A DNA stretch of 64,000 nucleotides from Brevibacillus_C sp046036945 (GCF_046036945.1 NZ_JBJQOQ010000011.1:82910-146909), one strand, 5' to 3'. Shown: positions 51,752 to 61,407, numbered from the stretch's first letter. Made by a program: numbers and translations. The notes: generated from the letters alone by a model not told the origin.

Positions 51752-52017
51752 CCATCTCACTCCCTCGTTTTGTCATAGGGACGCTGCTTGTACAGTCCCG
51801 AACTTATTTTGCCCGACAGCGACAGATTTACGCTCATTTGACCGGAAATCAAGGATGATTGAGCGGTGCTTATGACGTATAGATCTCTAAACTGGTTATC
51901 TTTTGGTGTCAAGGAATTTTTTCAAGCGCAAGTATGGCCAATTCGATTTTCTCCAGTGTTTTACAGTAGGCATCTGATATATCTCCGTCCAGATTTTCTT
52001 TTGAAGGAATCAGGTAG
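51752..52017. other. Non-coding or decayed stretch
   Basis: No gene supported. The adjacent 52018-52230 segment holds an aldo/keto reductase remnant, so this stretch may be decayed sequence of the same origin. Confidence 0.4.
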
Positions 52018-52230
52018 AGCAGAATTTATGCTGCAGACCATGGCGTAAACCCTGCAACGCTTGCCGTCGCCTGGGTGATGTCCCATCCGGCTGTAACTCA
52101 CCCATTATCTGGCAAGAAATATAGATTGCTCTCCGCTTTCGATGTGGACATGAGACATGCCGACGAACTAGGCATGTCCTTATTTTTAGCTGAAAACAGT
52201 CCACCATCAACGAAAAAAATTAGAAACTAG
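52018..52230 (+). pseudogene. C-terminal remnant of an aldo/keto reductase
   Basis: In one frame from 52018 to the TAG at 52228-52230 the translation reads AADHGVNPATLAVAWVMSHP, then AVTHPLSGKKYRLL and a SAFDVDMRHADELG-like segment. HGVNPATLAVAWVMSHPAVT is the well-known C-terminal NADPH-side segment of aldo/keto reductases, and SAFDVDM resembles AALDIDM of the next helix. A stop (52015-52017) closes the frame upstream, and the rest of the barrel is missing. The fragment overlaps the 3' end of the convergent TSUP gene by about 11 bases. A hairpin (GACATGCC with GGCATGTC, 52154-52178) followed by TTATTTTT lies within it. Confidence 0.7.
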
Positions 52231-52939
52231 TGATCAACAAATAGCCGCCCGTAAATATAAGGATGACGTAAGTTATGAATCGAAACGTTTTTTGACTAAT
52301 CCATTTAAAAAATAACTGCCCAAGCACAATTCCACCAAAAAGGGAAGGTATCGCCACAAGAGATGATATCCATGCCTCTTTACTAGTTCCGCCAAACGAT
52401 ATTTGCATGACTAAGCTTACAAAATAAACAAAGAGATAATAGGCCAAAGTCGTACTTCGAAGAGTGGCCTTATCTGTTCCAGCCCCAGAAAAATACAACA
52501 GCAGAGGAGGACCGGGTACCCCGATACTCGTTGTTAACAGTCCTGAGATACCCCCTGTCACCATGTCTCTGTTTCTTGTTCGCTTTATCGTTCGTTTTAA
52601 GACAAGCAGAACCGTTAAAATAAGGATTAGTGCTCCAACGACCATCTTGAGCAGTCGCATATCTATGTAAAGATAAACAACGAGCCCCAACACCACCCCA
52701 GTAATACTACCTTTCACTAATCTGATTAACAAAGGTTTGTCTACTTCTTTTCCAATTTTTAAAATCATGAAAACCGAAAGACAAAGTGAAAGAATAATAT
52801 TAATTTGGATTGCTGTATGAACCGGATATAGTAATAGTAAAAAAGGCGTTCCGATAATAGAAAAGCCATAACCAGTGCTTGTTTGTAATAAGGAAGCCAC
52901 AAGTACAATCAGGACAAGCATTATCAAATCTTCCATCAT
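52220..52939 (-). CDS. TSUP (TauE/SafE) family permease
   Basis: 239 residues, about seven hydrophobic helices. ASLLQTSTGYGFSIIGTPFLLLL near the start and GGISGLLTTSIGVPGPPLLLYF in the middle are the two inverted-repeat signatures of TauE/SafE proteins, which carry sulfite, sulfoacetate or related organic anions. ATG at 52939 follows GGTGAAA. Monocistronic. The substrate cannot be told. The 268 bases between this gene and hemE contain no further gene. Confidence 0.85.
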   Translation of the reverse strand: MMEDLIMLVLIVLVASLLQTSTGYGFSIIGTPFLLLLYPVHTAIQINIILSLCLSVFMILKIGKEVDKPLLIRLVKGSITGVVLGLVVYLYIDMRLLKMVVGALILILTVLLVLKRTIKRTRNRDMVTGGISGLLTTSIGVPGPPLLLYFSGAGTDKATLRSTTLAYYLFVYFVSLVMQISFGGTSKEAWISSLVAIPSLFGGIVLGQLFFKWISQKTFRFITYVILIFTGGYLLITSF

Positions 52940-53207
52940 GAAATTTCACCAACCTAAAGTAATTTCATTTGTTTCCTCTTCAATAAACCTCCCTCCAAAA
53001 TTAAGACGATCACTTTCAGATATCAATCCCTGGCTTTTTAAGGCGGTAGTTATATTATATCAGTCTTCGAGTCCTTTGTTTGTGACATCATTCACATGAT
53101 TGTCAAAGGAAGCCGGCGTATTACTGTTGTTGGGGGATCAGAAAATAGGCATAATGTATTTTAGGCGAATGAAACGAGGGACAAAATAAAGAAAAGAGGT
53201 ATGACGA

Positions 53208-54254
53208 ATGGCTTATAACGATCGATTTATTCGCGCTTGCCGCAAACAAACGGTGGATAAAATCCCGGTATGGTACATGCGTCAGGCTGGCAGATACGAC
53301 CCGGATTATCGTAAAATCAAAGAAAAATACAGTTTGCTCGAAATTTGCCGTATACCTGAACTGGCTGCGGAAGTTACACTTATGCCCATCCATAAATTAG
53401 GGGTCGACGCGGCGATTCTATACTCCGACATTATGAATCCGGTCGCTTCGCTAGGCATTGATTTTGATATTGTAGCCAATGTCGGACCAGTCATACATAA
53501 TCCGATTCGTTCGGCGCAGGATGTCGACAATTTACGGCCGATCGACGTGGAAGGAGATTTGGGGCATGTCATCGAGACGATACGCATATTGGACCGCGAG
53601 CTTCAAGTCCCGCTCATTACATTTGCCGGCGCGCCGTTTACCATTGCCAGTTATTTGATCGAAGGACGTCCGTCCCGCAATTATATTCGTACGAAAGAGA
53701 TGATGTACGGCGCGCCGGACATTTGGTTTGCGCTCATGGACAAGCTCGGGGATATGGTTATCCAATACTTGCGGGCGCATATCGCCGCGGGCGGCAAAGC
53801 CTTCCAATTGTTTGACAGTTGGGTGGGGGCATTGGCACCGCATGATTTTGAGCGTTATGTTTTGCCGACGATTACACGCATTTTTGCGGAATTGCAACAT
53901 TTGGACGTGCCGAAAATATATTTCCCTGGAGTCAGCTCGGGCGAATTGCTTCCGTCCTTACGTAATCTTGAGGCCGACGTGATCGGGCTTGACTGGCGCG
54001 TGTCAATTCGGGAAGGCCGGCGGAGATTGGACAACCAATTCGCCGTGCAAGGCAATTTGGATCCGCTCGTCTTAACCGCGCCGCAGTCCGTCATCGAAGA
54101 GCATGCGCGGCAAATTATGGATCAAGGCATCGAGCAGCCAGGATATATTTTCAACCTCGGGCATGGCTTGTTTCCGGAAGCGTCCTTGGACAAACTGCGG
54201 GAACTGACGGCATATGTGCATACTTATTCGGAATCGGCTTTGAAACAAAACTAG
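53208..54254 (+). CDS. hemE: Uroporphyrinogen III decarboxylase
   Basis: 348 residues, full length. Key motifs: YMRQAGRYDPDYR with the substrate-binding Arg residues, ILYSDIMNPV with the catalytic Asp, YLIEGRPSRN, LFDSWVGAL and VQGNLDPLVL. It converts uroporphyrinogen III to coproporphyrinogen III by four decarboxylations. AAAGAGG precedes the ATG. It is first in the hemE-hemH-hemY operon, as in other Bacillales. Confidence 0.95.
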   Translation: MAYNDRFIRACRKQTVDKIPVWYMRQAGRYDPDYRKIKEKYSLLEICRIPELAAEVTLMPIHKLGVDAAILYSDIMNPVASLGIDFDIVANVGPVIHNPIRSAQDVDNLRPIDVEGDLGHVIETIRILDRELQVPLITFAGAPFTIASYLIEGRPSRNYIRTKEMMYGAPDIWFALMDKLGDMVIQYLRAHIAAGGKAFQLFDSWVGALAPHDFERYVLPTITRIFAELQHLDVPKIYFPGVSSGELLPSLRNLEADVIGLDWRVSIREGRRRLDNQFAVQGNLDPLVLTAPQSVIEEHARQIMDQGIEQPGYIFNLGHGLFPEASLDKLRELTAYVHTYSESALKQN

Positions 54255-54268
54255 AATGAGGGATGGAA

Positions 54269-55216
54269 ATGGCACATACAAAAATCGGCGTACTGGTGAT
54301 GTCATACGGTACGCCAGAAAGCATGGATCAGATCGAAGCTTACTATACTCATATTCGGCGCGGAAATAAGCCTTCCCCTGAGCAGTTGCAGGAGCTAACG
54401 GACCGTTACGAGGCGATCGTCGGCGGAGTATTTCCGTTAAGGGAAAATACGGACAAGCAAGTTGCGGCTTTGGAGGAAACGTTAAATCGCGGGCGGAGTG
54501 CTGGCGATGTACAATTCGTTTGCTACCAGGGCTTGAAACATGCCAGTCCGTTTATTGAAGACGGCGTGGAGCGGATGGTGAAGGACGGTATTCGCGAAGC
54601 GGTTGGCGTCGTGCTTGCGCCGCATTATTCGGTCATGAGCGTAGGGGCGTACAACCAGCGGGCCCAGGCGAAGGCGGACGAACTCGGTTTAAAAATATCG
54701 TTCGTGAAGAGCTACCACGACCATCCCAAGCTGATCGAAGCGCTGGTACAGCGGGTTGAACATTCGCTGCAGCAATTCGAGCGGCAAGGGGTGGCGCGCG
54801 ATCAAGTCCGCGTTCTCTTCAGCGCCCATAGTTTGCCGGAGAAAATTGTCGAGATGGGAGACCCGTATCCGGAGCAGTTATTGGAAACGTCCCGTCTCAT
54901 TGCGGATCGGGTCCGGTTGCCGCAATGGCAGTTTACGTGGCAAAGCGCAGGAAGAACGGCAACGCCTTGGCTCGGTCCGGACGTGCTCGACACGATGAGC
55001 GCGCTCGCCAAAGACGGGGCGAAAAACATACTGGTTGCCCCGATCGGGTTCGTTTCCGATCATTTGGAAGTGCTGTACGACCTGGATATCGAAGCGCAAG
55101 CACTGGCAAAAGAGTTAGGCATCAAGTTCGCGCGGACGGAGTCTTTGAATACCGATCCGTTATTTATAGAGACGTTGGCCGATGTGGTAAGGAAGCAATG
55201 GGAAGGAAAGGAGTAG
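54269..55216 (+). CDS. hemH: Ferrochelatase (coproporphyrin-type)
   Basis: 315 residues. KIGVLVMSYGTPES at the start, then VVLAPHYSVMSVGAY and VLFSAHSLPEKI, whose His residues bind iron. In Firmicutes this enzyme (CpfC) inserts Fe(II) into coproporphyrin III. The start at 54269 is preferred, with GAGGG upstream; 54263 also fits. It lies 14 bases after hemE and 5 bases before hemY. Confidence 0.93.
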   Translation: MAHTKIGVLVMSYGTPESMDQIEAYYTHIRRGNKPSPEQLQELTDRYEAIVGGVFPLRENTDKQVAALEETLNRGRSAGDVQFVCYQGLKHASPFIEDGVERMVKDGIREAVGVVLAPHYSVMSVGAYNQRAQAKADELGLKISFVKSYHDHPKLIEALVQRVEHSLQQFERQGVARDQVRVLFSAHSLPEKIVEMGDPYPEQLLETSRLIADRVRLPQWQFTWQSAGRTATPWLGPDVLDTMSALAKDGAKNILVAPIGFVSDHLEVLYDLDIEAQALAKELGIKFARTESLNTDPLFIETLADVVRKQWEGKE

Positions 55217-55221
55217 ACCAA

Positions 55222-56691
55222 ATGGCAGAGCAAGCGCATCGTTTTGTCGTCATTGGCGGGGGAATCAGCGGATTAGCCTCCGCTTTTTATATCTATCAAA
55301 CTTGTAAAAAACATCAGATTGCGGCCGAAATTACGTTGTTGGAAAAAGAAGACGTGCTCGGCGGTAAAATCAATACGCTGCATCGCGATGGCTTCGTGAT
55401 CGAGAAAGGTCCGGATTCGTTTCTAGCGCGTAAACAAGCCATGATCGACCTGGCAAGGGATCTCGGGCTTGAGCATGAACTGGTCGCCACCAATCCGGCA
55501 GCGAAAAAAACGTATATTTGGCATGAAGGGAAGCTTCGAGGTATGCCACCCGGACTTGTACTCGGCATTCCGACGGAAATCGACCCTTTTATGCAAAGCG
55601 ATCTCGTCTCCTTGCCCGGCAAGTTGCGCGCTTTAATGGACTTGTACATGCCGGCGCGCACCCCGGAGTCCGGCAATGAACTGGAGGACGAATCGCTAGG
55701 AGCATTTATTACCCGCCGTTTGGGCGGCGAAGTGCTGAAAAATATAGTCGAGCCGCTGCTCGCCGGCATTTATGCGGGCAATACGCATAAATTGAGCGTG
55801 CAGGCGACGTTCCCGCAATTCCATGAAGCGGAAAGACGATACGGCAGCCTCATTAAAGGAACGAGAATCAACCGGCAAAAACCGAACATTCCGGAAGGCC
55901 AGCCGGAAATCGCCAAGAATACGGTGTTCTTGACGTTCCGCCAAGGGCTGCAAAGCATCGTAAACGCCTTGACACGCGAGCTATCGGCATCGGACGTCCG
56001 GGTATGGACCGGAACCGCGGTAGAGAAGCTGCAGCCCTTATCCGAAGAGGAAGGGCGCGGCTATCTCCTTGAACTGCACGACGGACGCCGACTCGCGGCA
56101 GACACCGTGATCGCGACGACGCCAGCGTTCGTAACTGCACCGCTATTGGCGCCGCATCTCAATGTGGATACGTTGCAGCGGATCAATTACGTATCCGTCG
56201 CCAATGTCGTCTTAGCCTTCGAGCGGGAGGACATCGCCCAAGTATTGGACGGCAGCGGCTTGCTCGTTCCGCGGGGAGAAGGTCCGGCCATTACGGCCTG
56301 TACATGGACCTCGGCTAAATGGCTGCATACGAGCCCCGGCGACAAAGCGTTGCTGCGCTGTTACGTCGGGCGCGACGGTGAGGAGCATTACGTCGATCTG
56401 CCCGACGAAGAACTGATCGCGCTCGTGCGTAAAGATTTGCACCATATTATGGGCTTGAGGGCAGAGCCGCTGTTTACGGAAGTGACACGCCTACGCCGCT
56501 CGATGCCGCAATATCCGGTAGGACATGTTCAATCGCTAGCCGCTTTCCGTTCGCAATTAAGCGAGACGCTCCCCGGCGTTTTCATTACGGGCGCGGGATA
56601 CGAGGGCGTAGGCTTGCCCGATTGCATCCGTACGGCAAAAGCGACGGCGGAACAGGCAGTAAAACAAGTGGCGGAACGGGTGAATGCCTAA
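55222..56691 (+). CDS. hemY: Protoporphyrinogen/coproporphyrinogen oxidase (HemY/CgoX)
   Basis: About 489 residues. The FAD Rossmann motif FVVIGGGISGLASAF is at the start, with LLEKEDVLGGKINT and the C-terminal GAGYEGVGLPDCIRTAK that completes the FAD site. In Bacillales this is the oxygen-dependent coproporphyrinogen III oxidase of the coproporphyrin branch. ATG at 55222 has AAAGGAG 9 bases upstream; a frame that extends to 54925 is an overlap with hemH in another frame and is not used. The final pathway enzyme, HemQ/ChdC, is not in this window. Confidence 0.93.
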   Translation: MAEQAHRFVVIGGGISGLASAFYIYQTCKKHQIAAEITLLEKEDVLGGKINTLHRDGFVIEKGPDSFLARKQAMIDLARDLGLEHELVATNPAAKKTYIWHEGKLRGMPPGLVLGIPTEIDPFMQSDLVSLPGKLRALMDLYMPARTPESGNELEDESLGAFITRRLGGEVLKNIVEPLLAGIYAGNTHKLSVQATFPQFHEAERRYGSLIKGTRINRQKPNIPEGQPEIAKNTVFLTFRQGLQSIVNALTRELSASDVRVWTGTAVEKLQPLSEEEGRGYLLELHDGRRLAADTVIATTPAFVTAPLLAPHLNVDTLQRINYVSVANVVLAFEREDIAQVLDGSGLLVPRGEGPAITACTWTSAKWLHTSPGDKALLRCYVGRDGEEHYVDLPDEELIALVRKDLHHIMGLRAEPLFTEVTRLRRSMPQYPVGHVQSLAAFRSQLSETLPGVFITGAGYEGVGLPDCIRTAKATAEQAVKQVAERVNA

Positions 56692-56740
56692 AGTTTTTTC
56701 GCTGGGCTGTTAGGTATACGTATTTCATACATGAACATGA

Positions 56741-56911
56741 GTAGCTTCGGCGCAGCACAATTCAAGAGAAACCCCCGGCCCGATCGGGCATCTCGAATAC
56801 AATGTCGTGCATGACCGCCATCTGCCCCTTTACTGCCGACTATGCTGGTCGATCCTGTCCATACTGATCAACCGGGTCGGCGTTCCGCTGATGCAGAAGT
56901 GGATGCTGTAG
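56741..56911 (+). pseudogene. Possible C-terminal remnant of an unidentified protein
   Basis: An open frame of 56 codons ends GHLEYNVVHDRHLPLYCRLC, then SILSILINRVGVPLMQKWML and a stop. It has hydrophobic helix character and lacks a start codon or ribosome site, so it reads like the tail of a deleted gene between hemY and the SDR gene. I could not assign a family. Confidence 0.3.
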
Positions 56912-56980
56912 CCGCGGTGGATTATAGCAGGGAACGGTGATCTTCAAAGTGTAAATGCATGAAGCGGGAGGAGAAGCAGC

Positions 56981-57835
56981 ATGAATCGGAACACAAACGG
57001 AAGCCGTCGTCCGGTCGCGCTGGTCACCGGCTCGTCGAGCGGTTTCGGGTTGTTATCCTGCATTGAGCTGGCGAAGGAAGGGTACGATGTGATCGCAACG
57101 ATGCGCGACGTCGACAAGCAGGGAGAGTTGATTGCCGCTGCGGCGAATGCGGGCGTATCGCCTTTTGTACGCTGCCTGGCAATGGATGTGACGGACTTTG
57201 CTCAAGTGGAAGCGGTCATTCAGGACGTGCAAAGCGAATATGACGGCATCGATGTCCTTGTGAACAATGCGGGGTTTGCAGTCGGCGGATTCGTCGAGGA
57301 TATTCCGCTTGCCGAGTGGCAGCGGCAAATGGACACGAATTTCTTCGGCGTCGTCGCTGTGACGAAAGCGGTGCTGCCCGCCATGCGCGAGCAAAGATCC
57401 GGCCGGATCATCAACATCGGCAGCGTCAGCGGCAAAATCGGCTTTCCCGGTTATGGGCCGTACGCCGCCTCGAAGTTTGCCGTCGCGGGATTCAGTGAAG
57501 CGCTGCGCCTGGAAATGCTGCCGTTCGGCATTCAGGTCGTCCTGATCGAGCCGGGCTCGTATAAGACGCCGATATGGCAGAAAGGATTCGCTTCGATACT
57601 GACGAAGCCCGACTCGCCGTATGCGGCACAAATGGAAGCCGTTCTGCGCTATTCGCGCCGTTCGGCGGAAACGGCTCCGAACCCGATCGAGGTTGCACGG
57701 GCCGTCGTCAATGCTGCCAAGAAACGTCGTCCCAAGCTTCGCTATACAATGGGCCAAGGCGCCCTGCTGGCGGCGTTTGCCAAAACGGTGCTTCCATGGA
57801 AATGGTTTGAGACGATCATACGGCGCAATTTATAG
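56981..57835 (+). CDS. Short-chain dehydrogenase/reductase
   Basis: 284 residues, classical SDR. TGSSSGFG near the start binds NAD(P)H, VLVNNAGFAVGGF, IINIGSVSGKIG contains the catalytic Ser, and YGPYAASKFA gives the Tyr-x3-Lys pair. The C-terminal PNPIEVARAVVNAAKKRRPKLRY is shared with the YtkK/retinol-type group. GGGAGGAGAAGC precedes the ATG. The gene follows the hem operon by about 290 bases; its substrate is unknown. Confidence 0.88.
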   Translation: MNRNTNGSRRPVALVTGSSSGFGLLSCIELAKEGYDVIATMRDVDKQGELIAAAANAGVSPFVRCLAMDVTDFAQVEAVIQDVQSEYDGIDVLVNNAGFAVGGFVEDIPLAEWQRQMDTNFFGVVAVTKAVLPAMREQRSGRIINIGSVSGKIGFPGYGPYAASKFAVAGFSEALRLEMLPFGIQVVLIEPGSYKTPIWQKGFASILTKPDSPYAAQMEAVLRYSRRSAETAPNPIEVARAVVNAAKKRRPKLRYTMGQGALLAAFAKTVLPWKWFETIIRRNL

Positions 57836-58011
57836 CTCGTTTGTCACTGAGCTTTGTCCGAGCATCATTTTTTGGAATAGGTAGAGACAGTACTTGTACT
57901 TGTCCTTTTCTAGCAGTTCATATGCTGCAGTTACTAGAATAAACAAATGCAATTGTATTATGGGACAAGAATGTAGACGTGCAGCTACAACGAGCAGTTG
58001 GAGGACATATC

Positions 58012-59364
58012 TTGGAACTTAATCACAACGCGGATGCAAGAACGATCACAACGTCATACAAACCGGGATTGTACATTCCTGTCATGGTAAAGTTCGTTAT
58101 AGCGCACGTTATTTCGATGCTATGGCTTGCCTTCTCGATCTATTTGTCAAAAAAATGGATCGTTGAGTTGGCTGAGATCATATCTTTTCCTCTCGCATTG
58201 CTATCGATAACGGGCATCGCCTACATACCTGGGTATTTGAACGCTTTTATGGTATGCAGTTTACTACTCGACCGGCAGCCCAAATTCAAGGTAGAAAGAC
58301 CAGATATTCCGGTTACGGTGTTAATTGCCGCCTGGAATGAAGAAAAGGGGATCACGGACACATTAGCGCAGATTGCCAAGCAAGAGTACGCCGGCAAAAT
58401 ACATGTCATCGTAATCGACAACAATTCAAAAGACTGCACTTCAGCGATGGGGCGCATCTTCGGTTCCCTTCTGGGGCTAAATATAACCGTTGTAAACGAA
58501 AGAAGGCCCGGAAAGAATTATGCTTTGAATACAGGTCTAAAATATGTAAAAACGGATTGGGTCCTGACACTGGATGCCGATACATTACTACATAAGGATG
58601 CCATCAACAATATTGTGGCCAGAATGGTGTCTGCTCCACCAGATGTTTGCGCGGTTGCAGGCGCGGTACTTGTAAGAAATAGCCGGGGTACTCTGCTTGG
58701 GAAAATTCAAGAATGGGATTACTTTCTGGCAATTGCTTCTGTGAAGAGGCTGCAGGGCATGTATCAGCAGACGTTGGTTGCACAAGGTGCTTTCAGTTTG
58801 TATAAGACGGAAGTAGTAAAGGAGATGGGCGGCTGGCCAGATGTGATAGGTGAGGATATTGTCCTGACCTGGAAATTCCTGAAACAAGGATATAAAGTTT
58901 TTTTCGAGCCGACGGCTGTCTCCTTCACAACGGTCCCGACTTCACTTGTGCATTTTATTAGACAAAGGAGCCGATGGGCGAGGGGGATGATCGAAGGGTT
59001 AAAGGCGGTTAAGCCTTGGGAGCAGCCCCACATTGCCGGGAAATACCTGACAGGAGTAAACCTCGTTATGCCGTTGATCGACTTTACGTACACCTTTTGT
59101 TGGATACCAGGCGTCTTCCTCGCTTTTTGCGGGAAGTATTGGATTGTCGGACCGCTATCTTTATTAGTGTTGCCCATTACATTTCTCAGCTATTATATTT
59201 TATTTACTTACCAGAAATCCGTATTCCGGAAGCTCGGCTTAAGAGTCAGAAAAAATTTGTTCGGACTGGTCCTATTCACATTAGGCTATCAAATTATCAT
59301 GAGCCCCGTATCCGTATGGGGGTATCTGCAGGAAGTATTGAACTTACGTAGGGTGTGGAAGTAG
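58012..59364 (+). CDS. Membrane glycosyltransferase, family 2
   Basis: About 450 residues. Two N-terminal membrane helices (about 20-75) and a C-terminal bundle flank a GT-A domain with LIAAWNEEKGI (near 105), DNNSKD, the DAD of LTLDADT (near 187), GEDIVLTWK (near 280) and QRSRWARG (near 318). It should polymerise a surface polysaccharide. A TTG start at 58012 is chosen because GGAGG (58000-58004) is 7 bases upstream; a longer GTG start at 57979 has no such site. No sugar-nucleotide gene lies beside it; a soluble sugar-dehydrogenase-like gene follows. Confidence 0.82.
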   Translation: MELNHNADARTITTSYKPGLYIPVMVKFVIAHVISMLWLAFSIYLSKKWIVELAEIISFPLALLSITGIAYIPGYLNAFMVCSLLLDRQPKFKVERPDIPVTVLIAAWNEEKGITDTLAQIAKQEYAGKIHVIVIDNNSKDCTSAMGRIFGSLLGLNITVVNERRPGKNYALNTGLKYVKTDWVLTLDADTLLHKDAINNIVARMVSAPPDVCAVAGAVLVRNSRGTLLGKIQEWDYFLAIASVKRLQGMYQQTLVAQGAFSLYKTEVVKEMGGWPDVIGEDIVLTWKFLKQGYKVFFEPTAVSFTTVPTSLVHFIRQRSRWARGMIEGLKAVKPWEQPHIAGKYLTGVNLVMPLIDFTYTFCWIPGVFLAFCGKYWIVGPLSLLVLPITFLSYYILFTYQKSVFRKLGLRVRKNLFGLVLFTLGYQIIMSPVSVWGYLQEVLNLRRVWK

Positions 59365-59532
59365 ATGCAACTATGGTTAGCCAGAAAAAACTGGCTGGCC
59401 GTCACCCTCCAGCTTGACGCTGACGAACACAAGCATTTGTATCGTTTGGCTCTGCAGAGCTACCCGCTGAAAGCGGCATCAGCTCACGGCTGCAGCGTTT
59501 CCTCGACCGGAAGGAAGCGTAGCTCAGTTTAA
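59365..59532 (+). CDS. Short frame directly after the glycosyltransferase
   Basis: 55 codons (MQLWLARKNWLAVTLQLDAD...) start at the base after the glycosyltransferase stop. Basic C-terminus; no recognised domain. It may be translated by coupling or may be a gene remnant. The following 80 bases hold no gene. Confidence 0.2.
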   Translation: MQLWLARKNWLAVTLQLDADEHKHLYRLALQSYPLKAASAHGCSVSSTGRKRSSV

Positions 59533-59610
59533 AGATGTTACCGGTACTAAGGACACAGTTCTTATCATATTCTTACTAAAGGTAACAAGAGGAGGGAGTG
59601 CAAAAATGAG

Positions 59611-61032
59611 TTGAGAAAAGTCAAGGTTCGTTTACGCCCCATTGTAAGTAAGATAAATATGCCCACTGTTTTGAAAACAGCTGTACTTCCAGGTGATTCA
59701 ATTGAAAGTTTATTTGTTACTACCCAGGTAGGGGAGATCTTATACATACGAGACGGAGTGATAAGGACTTTTTTAGATATTAGCCCGCGAATCATAAAAC
59801 TAGGTGTCTCTAGTGGTGGATATGATGAACGGGGGTTGATAGGGCTGGCGTTTCATCCCAATTTTCATTATAACGGTCTTTTCTATCTTCATTTTTCAGT
59901 AGCCGGAACACAAGGTCCAGGTGCCCTTCCAGGTGCTTTTGAATCTTTTAAGCCTAATCCGTGTGATCCTAAAACCTTAAACCTAAAGTGGACAAATAGA
60001 GAAACACAATACGATCATATTGATACAGTTGAAGAATGGATTCTACAATCGAATGGTCAACCTCAAAAGCGACGGACAATACTTAACGTAAGAAGACCAT
60101 TTTTAAATCATAATGGTGTCAGTAGCTTAAACTTTTCACCAGAAACAGGAAAACTTGTTTTAACTACCGGAGATGGTGGATCAGGCTACGATCCATTTAA
60201 TTTAAGTCAGGATGATATGGAAATCGCCGGCAAAATTATTGAAATTGATGTAGTTACATATACATTTAATTATAATCCACCCGTAGTCACACGTTTTGAT
60301 GAACTTCCCGCACCTATTCAGGAGATGCTTACGGTAATTGCCAAAGGGGTTCGCAATATTCCAGGCATTTCATTTCAAAGGTTCTATAATCAGTATATCA
60401 AATATGTGGGGATTGTCGGACAGGATTTGGTAGAGTCGATTTTTTCATTCGTTCATTATAAACCAATACCGGTTACCCAGCTTGTTCAAGCTTCTTTCAT
60501 GAATGCTGAACTTGACCAGGAAGGATTTATTAACTTTGGCTGGCGAGGGTGGGAAGGTGCTTTTCCTACTTTGATGATGAAGAGCTGCTCGGCAAATCCA
60601 ACTTTGGATGAGAAACCAATTGCTTATTACGATGATGCAGTAAAAACTTCGGTAAGGCGTCTTCCGCCTTTAACGAGTTATTTTCATAAAGATCCAAGGC
60701 CAGATAAATTTGGTGGAACTGCGCTTACAGGAGTCCAGCCCTATATGGGGAATGAAATCCCCGATTTAACGGGAAGCATTGTGTTTACCGATCTTGCCAG
60801 AAAAGGATCTCATCCTCCAGTGAGAGGGGTTTTAGCTTATACCAGGGTACGAACTGATTGTAAACTAAATGATTTTAGTGTTATTGAAACCGATTATGAT
60901 TTTGGATCTCGATCAGCTTATTATGTTAGTTTGGGAACGAATCTGGATCAAACCAGACTATATTTAGGGGTTAATGGATCTATGAAGGTGGCTGATTTTC
61001 ACCAAGGGACCGTTTTTGAAATCGTTCCGTGA
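59611..61032 (+). CDS. Soluble glucose/sorbosone dehydrogenase-like beta-propeller protein
   Basis: 473 residues, AT-richer than the neighbouring genes. Sequence like GLIGLAFHPNFHYNGLFYLHFS, the HNGVSSLNFSPETGKLVLTTGDGG block and INFGWRGWEG match the six-bladed propeller of PQQ-dependent sugar dehydrogenases and HHIP-like proteins. No signal peptide is present, which is odd for this class. The start is uncertain: TTG at 59611 is 15 bases from GGAGGGAG, whereas an ATG at 59606 at better spacing is closed by a stop after two codons. Function in the cell is not known. Confidence 0.7.
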   Translation: MRKVKVRLRPIVSKINMPTVLKTAVLPGDSIESLFVTTQVGEILYIRDGVIRTFLDISPRIIKLGVSSGGYDERGLIGLAFHPNFHYNGLFYLHFSVAGTQGPGALPGAFESFKPNPCDPKTLNLKWTNRETQYDHIDTVEEWILQSNGQPQKRRTILNVRRPFLNHNGVSSLNFSPETGKLVLTTGDGGSGYDPFNLSQDDMEIAGKIIEIDVVTYTFNYNPPVVTRFDELPAPIQEMLTVIAKGVRNIPGISFQRFYNQYIKYVGIVGQDLVESIFSFVHYKPIPVTQLVQASFMNAELDQEGFINFGWRGWEGAFPTLMMKSCSANPTLDEKPIAYYDDAVKTSVRRLPPLTSYFHKDPRPDKFGGTALTGVQPYMGNEIPDLTGSIVFTDLARKGSHPPVRGVLAYTRVRTDCKLNDFSVIETDYDFGSRSAYYVSLGTNLDQTRLYLGVNGSMKVADFHQGTVFEIVP

Positions 61033-61194
61033 TTCATAACTATAAAATTCGACTTAATCTCCGCATTCGCCAGAATGGTGGCTAACGGGGGCGATCGTGA
61101 TAATTGCTGGTTTACTTCTTGCAGGAAGGGTCGTAAACTGAAACTCGCAACACACTTTACAAATTTGATTATATAAACTTGACCACCACTTAGG

Positions 61195-61234
61195 AGGCTT
61201 ATTCCACTTGTTACAAATGGAGTGAGCCTTTTTT
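61195..61234 (+). terminator. Rho-independent terminator
   Basis: AGGCTTATTCCA (61195-61206) pairs, with wobbles, to TGGAGTGAGCCT (61218-61229), followed by TTTTTT. It ends the sugar-dehydrogenase-like gene. Confidence 0.75.
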
Positions 61235-61407
61235 GCATGCAGATAACTATTGTATAACGAGGGTTGAAATGAACATGGTAAACCTTATAAGGGAGAGTAT
61301 CAGGCTTACATGGAATTTTCTTGAAGGGAAGTATAAAGAAAGAAAAGTAGTTGTTTGAACATGTTTGTGATTGTTAACAACAGTTATTGAACCCTCTCGA
61401 CAAAACG

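Noticed and set aside
54925..55221. N-terminal extension of hemY
   Set aside because: It lies antiparallel in phase within hemH and is low in homology; AAAGGAG and ATG at 55222 give the normal HemY start.
61269..61358. 29-codon frame MNMVNLIRESIRLTWNF...
   Set aside because: No recognised family, no partner, and it sits in the blaI leader; too short to call.
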